A stretch of 64,000 nt of DNA, taken from contig NZ_CP048263.1 of the NCBI RefSeq assembly GCF_019469165.1, forward strand, positions 1,302,001 to 1,366,000, written 5' to 3'. Positions 38,474 to 48,172 of the stretch are shown piece by piece. The notes beneath the pieces are model-generated. The model worked only from the letters and a program-made list of their open reading frames with translations, searched no databases and was not told where the DNA came from. How positions within the stretch are numbered: position 1 is the first letter of the stretch; every line of letters begins with the position of its first letter. The stretch comes from Gilliamella sp. ESL0443. Lineage in GTDB: Bacteria > Pseudomonadota > Gammaproteobacteria > Enterobacterales > Orbaceae. The position numbers and the translations under genes are program-made.

Positions 38474-39238
38474 CTACTCCTTAAATAATGTTCTTACTTT
38501 TTCTAAATCTTCTTGAGTATCGACACCAATTGCTGGAGGCTGTTTAGCGACAGCAACATGAATTTTTTCACCATACCAAAGTACACGCAGTTGTTCTAAC
38601 ATTTCAATTGACTCTAATGCCGAAGGTGCCCATTTTATATACTGTCTAATAAAACCAGCTCGATAAGCATATATTCCTATATGACGTAAATAAAAATCGC
38701 CAATTTGATCTACCTTACCTTGCTCATTTAAATTAGCAAAACGGTCTCGCTCCCAAGGAATAGTCGCTCTTGAAAAATAAAGTGCATAACCATCTTTATC
38801 TGTCACAACTTTTACTGCACCCGTATTGAACGCCTCTTCAACGCTATCAATCGGAACAGCTAACGTTGCCATGCCAGTTTTGAATTTCACTAGATTTTCG
38901 GCTACCTGATCAATAATAACTGGGGGAATCAAAGGCTCATCACCTTGAACATTAACGATAACTTCATCATCAGCAAATTTGTAACTATCAATTACTTCCG
39001 CTAACCGTTCTGTACCGGAATTATGCTTATCGCTAGTGAGAATTACTTCACCATTATAGCTTTTGACTACATCAAATACTTGTTGGTTATCCGTTGCAAT
39101 GATTACTCGATTAGCTGACGATTTTTTAGCCTGCTCCATAACTCGAATTATCATTGGTTTGCCATGAATATCTGCAAGCGGTTTTCCTGGCAAACGACTT
39201 GAAGCATATCTTGCAGGAATAATTACTGTAAAACTCAT
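38474..39238 (-). CDS. kdsB: CMP-KDO synthetase
   Basis: KdsB activates KDO with CTP for transfer to lipid A precursors. The 254-residue protein has [48 protein letters not shown] and the C-terminal [19 protein letters not shown], standard for the family. AGAGG lies before the ATG. It follows ycaR by 20 bp in the lpxK-ycaR-kdsB operon. Confidence 0.98.
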   Translation of the reverse strand: MSFTVIIPARYASSRLPGKPLADIHGKPMIIRVMEQAKKSSANRVIIATDNQQVFDVVKSYNGEVILTSDKHNSGTERLAEVIDSYKFADDEVIVNVQGDEPLIPPVIIDQVAENLVKFKTGMATLAVPIDSVEEAFNTGAVKVVTDKDGYALYFSRATIPWERDRFANLNEQGKVDQIGDFYLRHIGIYAYRAGFIRQYIKWAPSALESIEMLEQLRVLWYGEKIHVAVAKQPPAIGVDTQEDLEKVRTLFKE

Positions 39239-39258
39239 AAAATTACCTCTAAACTTTT

Positions 39259-39438
39259 TTATTCTTTATCACAATGAGATGGAACTAATTGCTTTGCTTC
39301 GCTTGCTAATAAAACCGGAATACCATCTTTAATCGGGTAAACCAGCCGATCTTTTTGGCAAATTAATTGTTGATTTTGCTTATCATACTCCAATTGACCA
39401 TGGCATATAGGACAAGCAATAGCGCTTAATAGAATCAT
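39259..39438 (-). CDS. ycaR: YcaR, Trm112-like zinc-ribbon small protein
   Basis: A 59-residue ORF reads [20 protein letters not shown]...[31 protein letters not shown] and the later LIC form a truncated zinc-ribbon, and [11 protein letters not shown] is the family signature of Trm112/YcaR proteins. Its ATG overlaps the lpxK stop by 4 bp (ATGA). E. coli has the same lpxK-(ycaQ)-ycaR-kdsB context; ycaQ is absent here. The exact role of YcaR is unknown. Confidence 0.93.
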   Translation of the reverse strand: MILLSAIACPICHGQLEYDKQNQQLICQKDRLVYPIKDGIPVLLASEAKQLVPSHCDKE

Positions 39439-40448
39439 TTTTTTTCTCTTAGTGATTTTTTTTCTACAAACAGTGAATAAATCTTTTCAATAGCTTGATT
39501 TGGTATTACTGCATCAATGGGTAAATACCACCAGTTAGGTAATGCAAATTGACGACATTTTACTGCATCTTTTTCAGTCATTAAAAGTGTTTGATTATTT
39601 TCCACTACTTTCTCTAATAACGGAAGCGTAAAATTTTGGTGATCAGCAAAAGATTCTGTATGAACTAAATCAGCTTTCATTTTAATTAGCATATCAAAAA
39701 AACGCTTTGGATTACTGATACCTGCAATTGCACAAATATGATGAAGTGATGACAATTCACATTGTTGGTTAGTTAAGAGATTTACTACATGACCAGGTAA
39801 TAATTGCATGGTGAAGGTTTTATCTGAAAATTGATTTACTATATCACCTGTACTATCTCCATTGATAATAATTAAATCAACCGATTTTAATCTTTCTCTT
39901 CTTTCTCGCATAGGTCCAGCAGGTATCCACCACCCATTACCAAATTGGCGTTTCCCATCTACCACAACAATCTCAATATCACGAGCTAACGCATAATGCT
40001 GTAGACCATCATCGGTTAAAATCACATCCAATTGATAAGATTCTAATAACGCTTTAACTGCGTCAACTCGTTTTGGCGCGACTGCTACCGGTATATGGGT
40101 TCGCTGAAAAATTAATACAGGCTCGTCACCGGCTTGTTCAGTTCCAGTATGTTCATCTAAGACTAATGGATAGTGATCAGATTTTCCACCATAACCTCTC
40201 GAAACTAATCCTACTTTTAGCCCTTTAGATTTCAACGCCTCAATTAAACTAATGGCAAATGGCGTTTTACCATTACCACCCGCCGATAAATTTCCAATAA
40301 CAATAATTGGAACAGGAGACTGCCATGATTTTAATACACCAAGTTTGTATAGTTGACGACGAACGGAAGCAATAAATCCATATAATAATGAAAATGGCAG
40401 TAGCAACCAAAATGATTTATTTTTACCATACCACAGTTTTTCAATCAT
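39435..40448 (-). CDS. lpxK: Tetraacyldisaccharide 4'-kinase
   Basis: LpxK phosphorylates the disaccharide precursor to lipid IVA at the inner membrane. From the ATG at 40448 ([16 protein letters not shown] 7 nt upstream) the protein has 337 residues. It shows an N-terminal membrane-associated helix ([17 protein letters not shown]), the P-loop [39 protein letters not shown] and [14 protein letters not shown]. In enterics msbA lies directly upstream; here comEC does. Confidence 0.97.
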   Translation of the reverse strand: MIEKLWYGKNKSFWLLLPFSLLYGFIASVRRQLYKLGVLKSWQSPVPIIVIGNLSAGGNGKTPFAISLIEALKSKGLKVGLVSRGYGGKSDHYPLVLDEHTGTEQAGDEPVLIFQRTHIPVAVAPKRVDAVKALLESYQLDVILTDDGLQHYALARDIEIVVVDGKRQFGNGWWIPAGPMRERRERLKSVDLIIINGDSTGDIVNQFSDKTFTMQLLPGHVVNLLTNQQCELSSLHHICAIAGISNPKRFFDMLIKMKADLVHTESFADHQNFTLPLLEKVVENNQTLLMTEKDAVKCRQFALPNWWYLPIDAVIPNQAIEKIYSLFVEKKSLREKK

Positions 40449-40515
40449 CATATCGCCTGCTATTTTCAATCATTTTTAAACCTTTAGTGACCCTATTTAA
40501 AGTACTTCCCTTATT

Positions 40516-42813
40516 TTACTCATAAAACGGTAAACTACCAAACCAATCATGATACCATCTTAGATTAATGTCATGTCGCAACGTTTTTTGCTGCCATGAA
40601 GTAGGATAAAAAAACAGACTTATTTGCCCCTCTCTTCCTGTAACAAAATAATTAATATTTAACTCTTTATAACGAGCAGTGATTTTATTTGAAGGGAGTT
40701 GCCAAGGGTTATAACGTGAGGTTGAAGTTAATGCATTAACTGGATTAACGTAGTTTAAAAATGGGTAACTTGACGAAGTATTACTACCATGATGTGGAGT
40801 CTGTAATATTGTTGAAGATAGATTTTTCTTATGTTGCATAACTAAATCATACTCTTGCCTTCGTTCTAAATCACCGGTTAACAGCACTGAAAATCGACCA
40901 TCAGTAAGTTGTATTACACACGAATCAGCATTTTCCGTGTTATCAACTAATTTAGTCGGCCATAGCACTTTAAGATTTAAGTGTTTCCAATAAAAATTAT
41001 GCTTAGCTAAGCAATTATAATCATTGAGTAAACTTAAAGATGAACTCATAAGCCAGGCATTGGGATAACGTTGTTGTAAATAGGATAATCCTCCAATATG
41101 ATCATTGTGACTATGGCTAATAATAATTCCTTCAAGCAGGAGGTTATGCCATTGCAGAAAAGGAGTAATAATTTGCTCTGCTGCTGAGCTATTTTCCCAT
41201 TTTGCACCCGTATCATATAAAATAGCTGATTCACCATTGTGAATTACAATAGCAAGACCATGCCCAACATCTAGCATATCCATTCGCCAAAGATAATCTG
41301 GTTGTTTATAGAATGGAGAAAAAGCCAGCGTCAAAATAATGAAAAGTGTAAAACTAAACCTTCGCCAAACTGCTGCTCTTATTATTATAAAGGCTAACCA
41401 ACCAATAAAGCTTAGAAAGTAAAAATCCATTGAGATAGTTAACCACATATAATTTAGACAATCTAAACAATGAAATAACCATTCAAGCGAATATTGGGCA
41501 ACAAACCAGAACCATAAAGCAAGATAAAAACAGTTGATTAAACTAAATACTAGTCCCAGTAAAATTGCTGGGAAAGTGATTAGAGAGATAATAGGAATAG
41601 CAATCAAGTTAGCAACCAGTGAAACAACGCTTATACCATGAAAAACATACAATTGGATTGGTAGAAGTAATAGTGTCAAACCAAATTGTAAATGTAATAA
41701 TCTAAATAAATACCACCGTTTTTTATTTTTCATCGCGTTAGGTAGTGGTAACCAATCAAACAAAAAAATTAAACTAACAACAGCATAGCAAGACAACCAA
41801 AAACTTTCGGACAATATCATTAACGGATCAATAACTAATAGTAATGCAATAATACGATTAACTTTTTGCCATGCACTTATTTGATTATTCTTATAACGCA
41901 AATATATCCAAATCGATAAAGCAAAAATCGCTCGTAATGCTGGTGGATTAAAGCCGGTTAACCACGTATAACCAATACTGCACAACCAACCTACTATAAT
42001 CGGTAGGAAGAAATAAATATAACGTTGTGGTAAGCAAAAAAAGAATCCTTTAGTTATTCCAAAGCAAATATAAAAGACTAATAGAATATGCATTCCAGAA
42101 ATAGCCATTAAGTGAGCAACACCTGTTTGCATCATTGTTATTCGATTATGAGTTTCAAGTTGTGAGCGATCACCAAAACCAAGTGCTAATAAAATATCTC
42201 GATAACTAAATAAATTAATATAAGGTAGGCATTTATCTGCAACGATTTGTCGAAAATTAGATTTATCCTCGAGTAAAACTGGTTTGATGACTTTGGCTTT
42301 CAATAAAGATTTATTGGCTATCGCAAATCGTTGTTTATCAAATCCTCCTTCATTTAAATAACTATGGACTACTTTAGTTTTTATGGTTAATTGCCAAATT
42401 TGTCCAGCTTTTATTAATTCGGGTTGTTCCCAATAGATAATGACGGGTATGGGTGAAGGCAAAGGTTGATCGGAAATATTGGTAATTGAAAATTTTACAT
42501 AATGGGGAGTCATGGTTTGAATTTTAGCAGGAGCCTGTGTATTAATACTTTCAACTTTTGCCGTTATTGCTAATGTTTGGTCTATATAAGGTTCAATTGA
42601 ATTGAGATATTGCTTTGCTATAGCGGTCGACCAGAGAAAGCTTAATCCAAGGATGATGATAAAAGTAAAATAACGTTGAAATTTAGCCGCTAAAATAATC
42701 AGTATCAAAGCTAAAATATACCAATCTTGATCATTGGGTAACGATGGTAAAAAAATTAATGGAATGCTACCTAATGAAATTGCTATTGCCATTAAATCTA
42801 TTGAACACCGCAT
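40516..42813 (-). CDS. comEC: ComEC/Rec2 DNA-uptake channel
   Basis: ComEC carries one strand of incoming DNA across the inner membrane in natural transformation. The 765-residue protein has N-terminal membrane helices with an OB-like domain (about 60-190), the Competence domain with several helices (about 200-480, including TGVAHLMAISGMHILLVF) and a C-terminal metallo-beta-lactamase domain (about 495-740) with DVGHGLAIVIHNGESAILYDTG, SHSHNDHIGG and TPHHGSNTSSSYPF. All expected metal ligands are present, so it appears intact. The ATG at 42813 follows a TTG. E. coli YcaI sits in the same place after ihfB. Confidence 0.95.
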   Translation of the reverse strand: MRCSIDLMAIAISLGSIPLIFLPSLPNDQDWYILALILIILAAKFQRYFTFIIILGLSFLWSTAIAKQYLNSIEPYIDQTLAITAKVESINTQAPAKIQTMTPHYVKFSITNISDQPLPSPIPVIIYWEQPELIKAGQIWQLTIKTKVVHSYLNEGGFDKQRFAIANKSLLKAKVIKPVLLEDKSNFRQIVADKCLPYINLFSYRDILLALGFGDRSQLETHNRITMMQTGVAHLMAISGMHILLVFYICFGITKGFFFCLPQRYIYFFLPIIVGWLCSIGYTWLTGFNPPALRAIFALSIWIYLRYKNNQISAWQKVNRIIALLLVIDPLMILSESFWLSCYAVVSLIFLFDWLPLPNAMKNKKRWYLFRLLHLQFGLTLLLLPIQLYVFHGISVVSLVANLIAIPIISLITFPAILLGLVFSLINCFYLALWFWFVAQYSLEWLFHCLDCLNYMWLTISMDFYFLSFIGWLAFIIIRAAVWRRFSFTLFIILTLAFSPFYKQPDYLWRMDMLDVGHGLAIVIHNGESAILYDTGAKWENSSAAEQIITPFLQWHNLLLEGIIISHSHNDHIGGLSYLQQRYPNAWLMSSSLSLLNDYNCLAKHNFYWKHLNLKVLWPTKLVDNTENADSCVIQLTDGRFSVLLTGDLERRQEYDLVMQHKKNLSSTILQTPHHGSNTSSSYPFLNYVNPVNALTSTSRYNPWQLPSNKITARYKELNINYFVTGREGQISLFFYPTSWQQKTLRHDINLRWYHDWFGSLPFYE

Positions 42814-42960
42814 CAACTTCTACTTCTTATATTGACTAAACAGCCAATCTAACATGCTCAGACTTTTTTGAAGTTAATTTATAATTAATATTAGATCTCT
42901 ATTCCAATTTACAGATAACTCTTTCACTTTTTATATTAAAGAAAATAACTTATTCAATAA

Positions 42961-42996
42961 CAAAAAAGCCTTTGATTTTACTCAAAGGCTTTTTTG
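42961..42996. terminator. Bidirectional terminator between ihfB and comEC
   Basis: AAAAAAGCCTTTG/CAAAGGCTTTTTT with an 8-nt loop follows the ihfB stop closely. It separates the rpsA-ihfB transcript from comEC. Confidence 0.88.
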
Positions 42997-43013
42997 TTAT
43001 TAACTAAATTTAA

Positions 43014-43304
43014 TTATGCTTTAGCTGCATTATTTACGCGTTCACGTAGCTCTTTCCCTGGTTTGAAATGAGGAATATATTTGTGTTTAACTTCAACATT
43101 TCCACCTGTTCTAGGGTTTCTTGCTTTACGTGGAGCACGATAATTTAAGCTGAAACTACCAAAACCGCGGATTTCAACACGATCGTTAGTCTCCATCGCT
43201 AATGCGATTTGCTCAATAATATCTCTAACAGCATCATCAACCAGTTGCACAGGAAGGTGTGCCCGCCAGTTGACTATTTTTTCAGCTAAATCGGATCTGT
43301 TCAT
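43014..43304 (-). CDS. ihfB: Integration host factor beta subunit
   Basis: IHF-beta pairs with IHF-alpha to bend DNA sharply at specific sites. The 96-residue HU-like protein has VEIRGFGSFSLNYRAPRKARNPRTGGNVEV, with the beta-ribbon arm Pro in ARNPRTG, and IPHFKPGKELRERVN. The ATG at 43304 has AGGAG 5 nt upstream; an upstream GTG adds two residues. rpsA-ihfB order is that of E. coli. Confidence 0.95.
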   Translation of the reverse strand: MNRSDLAEKIVNWRAHLPVQLVDDAVRDIIEQIALAMETNDRVEIRGFGSFSLNYRAPRKARNPRTGGNVEVKHKYIPHFKPGKELRERVNNAAKA

Positions 43305-43357
43305 GGTCACTCCTAATTTAATTTATGTAGTATATAATTTATTCATTTTATACCACA

Positions 43358-43383
43358 AAAGAAAAAGAGGGCAAGCCCTCTTT
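43358..43383 (-). terminator. Terminator or attenuator after rpsA
   Basis: AAAGAGGGC/GCCCTCTTT with a 2-nt loop, then TTTCTTTTG on the minus strand, lies between rpsA and ihfB. Confidence 0.8.
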
Positions 43384-43403
43384 ACTCTTTCAATAGATAT
43401 TTT

Positions 43404-45086
43404 TTACTCAGTTTTTGACGCAGCTTTGAATGCTTCAGCCATTGCGTTAGTAAATGACGCATCTTCTTGAGGTGCAGTATTATTTACAGCAGCAAGTGCT
43501 TCTTTCTCATCAGCTTCATCTTTAGCACGGATAGATAAAGAAATTGCACGAGTTTTACGATCGATATTTACAATCTTCGCTTCAACTTCATCACCAACGT
43601 TCAATGCAGTAGTTGCATCTTCAACACGTTCACGAGCAATATCTTGTGCTTTTAAGTAACCTTCGATACCTTCAGCAATCTCGATTGTTGCACCTTTAGC
43701 ATCAACAGCGGTAACTTTACCTTTAACAATTGATCCTTTTTTGAAGTTAGATGCAAAACTGCTGAATGGATCGTCTTCAAGTTGTTTGATACCTAATGAG
43801 ATACGTTCACGCTCAGCATCAACTTGTAAAACAACGGCTTCAATATCATCACCTTTCTTATAAGCTTTAACTGCTTCTTCACCTGGCATATTCCAAGAAA
43901 TATCAGAAAGATGAACTAAACCATCAATACCACCGTCTAAACCAATGAAGATACCAAAGTCAGTGATTGATTTGATCTTACCGCTAACTTTATCACCTTT
44001 ATTGTGTGCTTCAGCAAATTGTAACCATGGGTTTGGTTTACATTGTTTAAGACCAAGAGAAATACGACGACGTTCTTCATCAATTTCAAGAACAACAACT
44101 TCAACTTCATCACCTAAGCTAACCACTTTAGATGGGTGAATGTTTTTGTTAGTCCAATCCATTTCAGAAACGTGAACTAAACCTTCAACGCCAGTTTCGA
44201 TTTCTACGAAACAACCATAATCAGTTAAGTTGGTTACTTTACCAGTTACTTTAGTACCTTCTGGGTAACGTTTAGCGATTGAAACCCATGGATCTTCGCC
44301 TAATTGTTTTAAGCCAAGAGAAACACGTGAACGATCTTTATCGAATTTAAGAACTTTAACAAGTAATTCTTGACCAACTTCAACCACTTCACTTGGGTGT
44401 TTAACACGTTTCCAAGCCATATCAGTGATATGAAGTAAACCATCAACTCCGCCAAGATCAACGAATGCACCGTAATCAGTAAGATTTTTGATGATACCTT
44501 TAACTTCAGAACCTTCTTGTAGATTTTCAAGAAGTTGTTCTCTTTCTGCGCTATTTTCAGATTCAATTACTGCACGACGAGAAACAACTACGTTGTTGCG
44601 TTTTTGATCTAATTTAATAACTTTTAATTCGATTTCTCTATTTTCAATATGAGAAGTATCGCGTAATGGACGAACATCAACAAGCGAACCAGGTAGGAAC
44701 GCACGAACGCCATTAAGATCAACCGTAAAGCCACCTTTAACTTTACCATTGATAACACCTAAAACGGTTGCAGCATCTTCAACTGCTTTCTCTAATGTTA
44801 GCCACGCTTCATGACGTTTAGCTTTTTCACGAGATAAAATTGTTTCACCAAAGCCATCTTCAATTGAGTCAAGAACAACGTCAACAACGTCGCCAACTTG
44901 AACTTCTAATTCGCCTTGGGCATTTTTAAACTGCTCTACTGGAATTGCTGATTCAGATTTTAAACCAGCATCAACTAAAACAACATCTTTGTCGATTGCA
45001 ACGACAGTACCACGGATCATATTACCAGAACGAGTGTCTAGTTGATTTAAAGACTCTTCAAAGAGTTGAGCAAAAGATTCAGTCAT
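43404..45086 (-). CDS. rpsA: 30S ribosomal protein S1
   Basis: S1 docks and unfolds mRNA for translation initiation. The 560-residue protein (E. coli 557) consists of six S1 OB-fold repeats, each with a V-x-G-x-V...G-x-F/A-V-D...L-x-x-x-S/D pattern: starting near residues 21, 105, 192, 277, 364 and 451. The last is divergent, ending in a Glu/Ala-rich tail. It follows cmk with a 120-bp gap, the standard order. Confidence 0.98.
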   Translation of the reverse strand: MTESFAQLFEESLNQLDTRSGNMIRGTVVAIDKDVVLVDAGLKSESAIPVEQFKNAQGELEVQVGDVVDVVLDSIEDGFGETILSREKAKRHEAWLTLEKAVEDAATVLGVINGKVKGGFTVDLNGVRAFLPGSLVDVRPLRDTSHIENREIELKVIKLDQKRNNVVVSRRAVIESENSAEREQLLENLQEGSEVKGIIKNLTDYGAFVDLGGVDGLLHITDMAWKRVKHPSEVVEVGQELLVKVLKFDKDRSRVSLGLKQLGEDPWVSIAKRYPEGTKVTGKVTNLTDYGCFVEIETGVEGLVHVSEMDWTNKNIHPSKVVSLGDEVEVVVLEIDEERRRISLGLKQCKPNPWLQFAEAHNKGDKVSGKIKSITDFGIFIGLDGGIDGLVHLSDISWNMPGEEAVKAYKKGDDIEAVVLQVDAERERISLGIKQLEDDPFSSFASNFKKGSIVKGKVTAVDAKGATIEIAEGIEGYLKAQDIARERVEDATTALNVGDEVEAKIVNIDRKTRAISLSIRAKDEADEKEALAAVNNTAPQEDASFTNAMAEAFKAASKTE

Positions 45087-45206
45087 ATTTTATTTACTTT
45101 AAGTTTAATTTAACGTCCACATTACTTCATGTCTTGTGGGGTTGTTTACGATACTCCACTCATCCTTGTAATGGAGCTTGGTTCACGCCAAAGTTTAAAT
45201 ATAAAC

Positions 45207-45887
45207 TTACAGCGCAAGTTTTTCTTTAATATACATAACAGATTGATTAAAAACATCTTGAATTGAAAGCGATGTTGTATCAATTATTAGTGCATCAACC
45301 GCAGGCTTTAATGGCGCAACAACTCGATTACGATCTCGTTCATCTCGCGCGGTTATCTCCTGCAAAATTTCGGCGAATTTAGCATGAATTTGCTTATCTT
45401 GCAACTGTTTCATTCTTCTTTCTGCCCTTGATTGTGCACTAGCATCAAGAAATAGTTTAACTGGGGCATCAGTAAATACCACTGTCCCCATATCACGACC
45501 ATCAGCAACTAGCCCTGGCAACTGTCTAAAGTCTCTTTGTCGCTGTAATAAAGCAACTCTAACTTCATTTATTGACGCAACTTTTGAAGCGGCTCCACCA
45601 GTCTCTTCTGTTCTTATCTCGCGAGAAACATCCACATCATCTAACAAAACTTTCACATCATCACTACTGGTATCAAACGTAAGCGGCAGGTTAAGAGCCA
45701 ATGTTGCTAATTGCTTAGCATCATCTAAAGCAATATTTTGTTTCAAAGCAGCAAGTGCAAGCACACGATAAATTGCACCAGAATCTAAAAGGTGCCACTT
45801 AAAATGATTCGCTAATGCTTGACACAAAGTGCCCTTGCCAACTCCACTTGGTCCATCAACAGCAATAACCGGAATATTTTTAGTCAT
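45207..45887 (-). CDS. cmk: Cytidylate kinase
   Basis: Cmk phosphorylates CMP and dCMP with ATP. The 226-residue protein opens with the P-loop IAVDGPSGVGKGTL and has LVADGRDMGTVVF, LFLDASAQSRAERR and ARDERDRNR, as in E. coli. The ATG lies one base after the aroA stop codon, so the two genes are probably translationally coupled. Confidence 0.97.
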   Translation of the reverse strand: MTKNIPVIAVDGPSGVGKGTLCQALANHFKWHLLDSGAIYRVLALAALKQNIALDDAKQLATLALNLPLTFDTSSDDVKVLLDDVDVSREIRTEETGGAASKVASINEVRVALLQRQRDFRQLPGLVADGRDMGTVVFTDAPVKLFLDASAQSRAERRMKQLQDKQIHAKFAEILQEITARDERDRNRVVAPLKPAVDALIIDTTSLSIQDVFNQSVMYIKEKLAL

Positions 45888-45888
45888 G

Positions 45889-47169
45889 TTATATTTCGCT
45901 TAATCGTTTAAATTGTTCAAAATAATCAGGAAAGGTTTTCATTGTGCATTTTGGGTCTAAAATTGTGACTGGAGTATCAGACAGTGCAACTAATGAAAAA
46001 CACATTGCCATACGATGGTCATTGTAAGTTTTAATATCAGCATGATTTAATTTAATTGGAGGAATAATTGTAATATAGTCATCCCCTTCCTCAACGGTCG
46101 CACCTACTTTACGTAGCTCGGTTGCCATTGCTGATAAGCGATCCGTTTCTTTAACACGCCAATTGTAAATATTTCGAATAGTCGTTGGGCCTTTAGCGAA
46201 TAACGCAGTAGTTGCAATGGTCATTGCTGCATCAGGTATATGGTTCATATCCATATCAATGCCATTTAATTCATTGCGAGTACATTCAATATAATCATCA
46301 GCCCAAGTGATTTTGGCACCCATCTTTTCAAGCACATGTGCAAATTGGGTATCGCCTTGTAAACTCTTTTTACCAATACCGGTTACACGAACGGTGCCAC
46401 CTTTGATTGCTGCAGCAGCTAAAAAATAAGAGGCTGAAGAGGCATCACCCTCAACCAAATAATGGCCTGGTGATTGATAAGTTTGATTAGCTTTAATGAT
46501 AAATTTTTGATATTTTTCATTAATAACCGAAACACCAAACATCTCCATCATTTTTATCGTGATATCAATATAAGGTTTAGAAACCAGATCACCAATAATA
46601 GTAATTTCAGTATCGTTGGCAGCTAGCGGTGCAGCCATTAAAAGTGCGGTTAAAAACTGGCTTGATACCGAACCATTTACCTCAATCTTTCCACCGGTAA
46701 AACCACCATGGATATGTAATGGAGGATAACCTTCGTTTTCAAGATAATCAATCTTAGCCCCACCTTGACGCAAAGCATCAACCAAATGGCCAATTGGACG
46801 CTCTTTCATACGAGGTTCGCCGGTTAATACAATATTGTTATCAGCTAAACACAACGCAGCGGCTAATGGACGCATAGCGGTCCCAGCATTACCTAAAAAT
46901 AGCTCTAATGGATGAGTAGAGTGTAATTTGCCACCTACTCCTTCAATATCACAAATTGTTCGATCACTTGATAATTGATATTTAATATTCAAAGCTTTTA
47001 AAGCATCAAGCATATAGCGCACATCGTCACTATCAAGTAAATTAGTTAATCGTGTTTTACCATTGCTAAGTGCAGACAAAAGTAAGGCACGATTTGAAAC
47101 ACTTTTAGAACCAGGTAGATTAATCGTACCACTAAATTTTTTTATCGGTTGTAATGTTAAAGATAACAT
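45889..47169 (-). CDS. aroA: EPSP synthase
   Basis: AroA joins shikimate-3-phosphate and phosphoenolpyruvate in the pathway to aromatic amino acids. The ATG at 47169 has AGAGAG about 6 nt upstream and gives 426 residues (E. coli 427); the frame extends to 47193 without support. Motifs are [70 protein letters not shown] and [13 protein letters not shown]. In E. coli serC precedes aroA; here an XRE regulator does. Confidence 0.98.
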   Translation of the reverse strand: MLSLTLQPIKKFSGTINLPGSKSVSNRALLLSALSNGKTRLTNLLDSDDVRYMLDALKALNIKYQLSSDRTICDIEGVGGKLHSTHPLELFLGNAGTAMRPLAAALCLADNNIVLTGEPRMKERPIGHLVDALRQGGAKIDYLENEGYPPLHIHGGFTGGKIEVNGSVSSQFLTALLMAAPLAANDTEITIIGDLVSKPYIDITIKMMEMFGVSVINEKYQKFIIKANQTYQSPGHYLVEGDASSASYFLAAAAIKGGTVRVTGIGKKSLQGDTQFAHVLEKMGAKITWADDYIECTRNELNGIDMDMNHIPDAAMTIATTALFAKGPTTIRNIYNWRVKETDRLSAMATELRKVGATVEEGDDYITIIPPIKLNHADIKTYNDHRMAMCFSLVALSDTPVTILDPKCTMKTFPDYFEQFKRLSEI

Positions 47170-47199
47170 AGTAACTCTCTTTAATAATTTCAATATTCT

Positions 47200-48072
47200 T
47201 TAGAATTTATCTAAGGTGGCTTTCAATAAATTTATCGCTTGCTGATCTTTGGCACTATCTTGCCACAATTTATCAAATAAATGACGATAACGCTTAATCG
47301 CATCTTCTGATGAAGTTATTGAGGCGATACCAGTTGTAATATTAGGTAACTCACCTAATCTAAACGGGCTCATAGCTAAAGCTAACGCATTATCATTTTG
47401 ATAAAATATTTGGAAAGCAATAGATGGAATAGCTTGCTCAGTAATAGCAATTGTTGGTGCATAAGCTTGATCTTCAATTAATTCGATTAAATGATAGACC
47501 TCCTTGCGCGCCAACAACATTCTTTCAGACTTTTTACCCGGCGAAATAGTCAGATTGCCAACTAAGCCAATATGCAAAAACCGTTCAACATTACGTAAGC
47601 TAATTAAATTAATTACTTTAGGGACAGATTGATAAAACTGAGTTTTGCGATCATGTAAAATAGATAAAGAAGTCGCATATCTTTCAGCTTCAATATTATC
47701 ACTCGATTCTCTTAACATCATCCCTAAATGAGACAAATAATCAGGCGAAGTTAAAAGAAAAGAAAAGGGATCGAAATGAGAAAAGATATGAGTGGACTGC
47801 TCTTCGAGTTGACGCATACGCTCAAAAAAACCCTCACCACTTGAATAATATTCTGTATCAATGCCAAGTAAACTAGCAAATGACGTATCTAACAAAGAAG
47901 CTAATCGTTCAAGCGTTTCTATTTTAACGATTTCGCCTTTTTCTAAACGGTAAACCGCAGCTCTTGAGATCCTAAGACTTTCAGCAACCTCTTCAGCCCT
48001 AAGAGAGGCAGCGATACGATAAGCTCGTAACCGCTGTCCGATAGCAAAATAATCAGTCGATCCAGTAATCAT
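47200..48072 (-). CDS. XRE-family transcriptional regulator
   Basis: The 290-residue protein has an N-terminal Cro/C1 helix-turn-helix (about residues 10-65: GQRLRAYRIAASLRAEEVAESLRISRAAVYRLEKGEIVKIETLERLASLLD) followed by about 220 residues that I do not recognise, mostly helical, with no clear metal or ligand motif. Similar long-tailed XRE regulators occur in proteobacteria without assigned function. It lies 30 bp upstream of aroA and may be cotranscribed with it and cmk, an unusual place for a regulator. Autoregulation is possible. Confidence 0.8.
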   Translation of the reverse strand: MITGSTDYFAIGQRLRAYRIAASLRAEEVAESLRISRAAVYRLEKGEIVKIETLERLASLLDTSFASLLGIDTEYYSSGEGFFERMRQLEEQSTHIFSHFDPFSFLLTSPDYLSHLGMMLRESSDNIEAERYATSLSILHDRKTQFYQSVPKVINLISLRNVERFLHIGLVGNLTISPGKKSERMLLARKEVYHLIELIEDQAYAPTIAITEQAIPSIAFQIFYQNDNALALAMSPFRLGELPNITTGIASITSSEDAIKRYRHLFDKLWQDSAKDQQAINLLKATLDKF

Positions 48073-48172
48073 AATTTACTCAAACTATTGGGATTTCGGC
48101 AGTGTACCATATGATAAGTACAATGCCAATTTAATGTAATGATATTTCAGATCGAATCTATGTTTGAGAATA

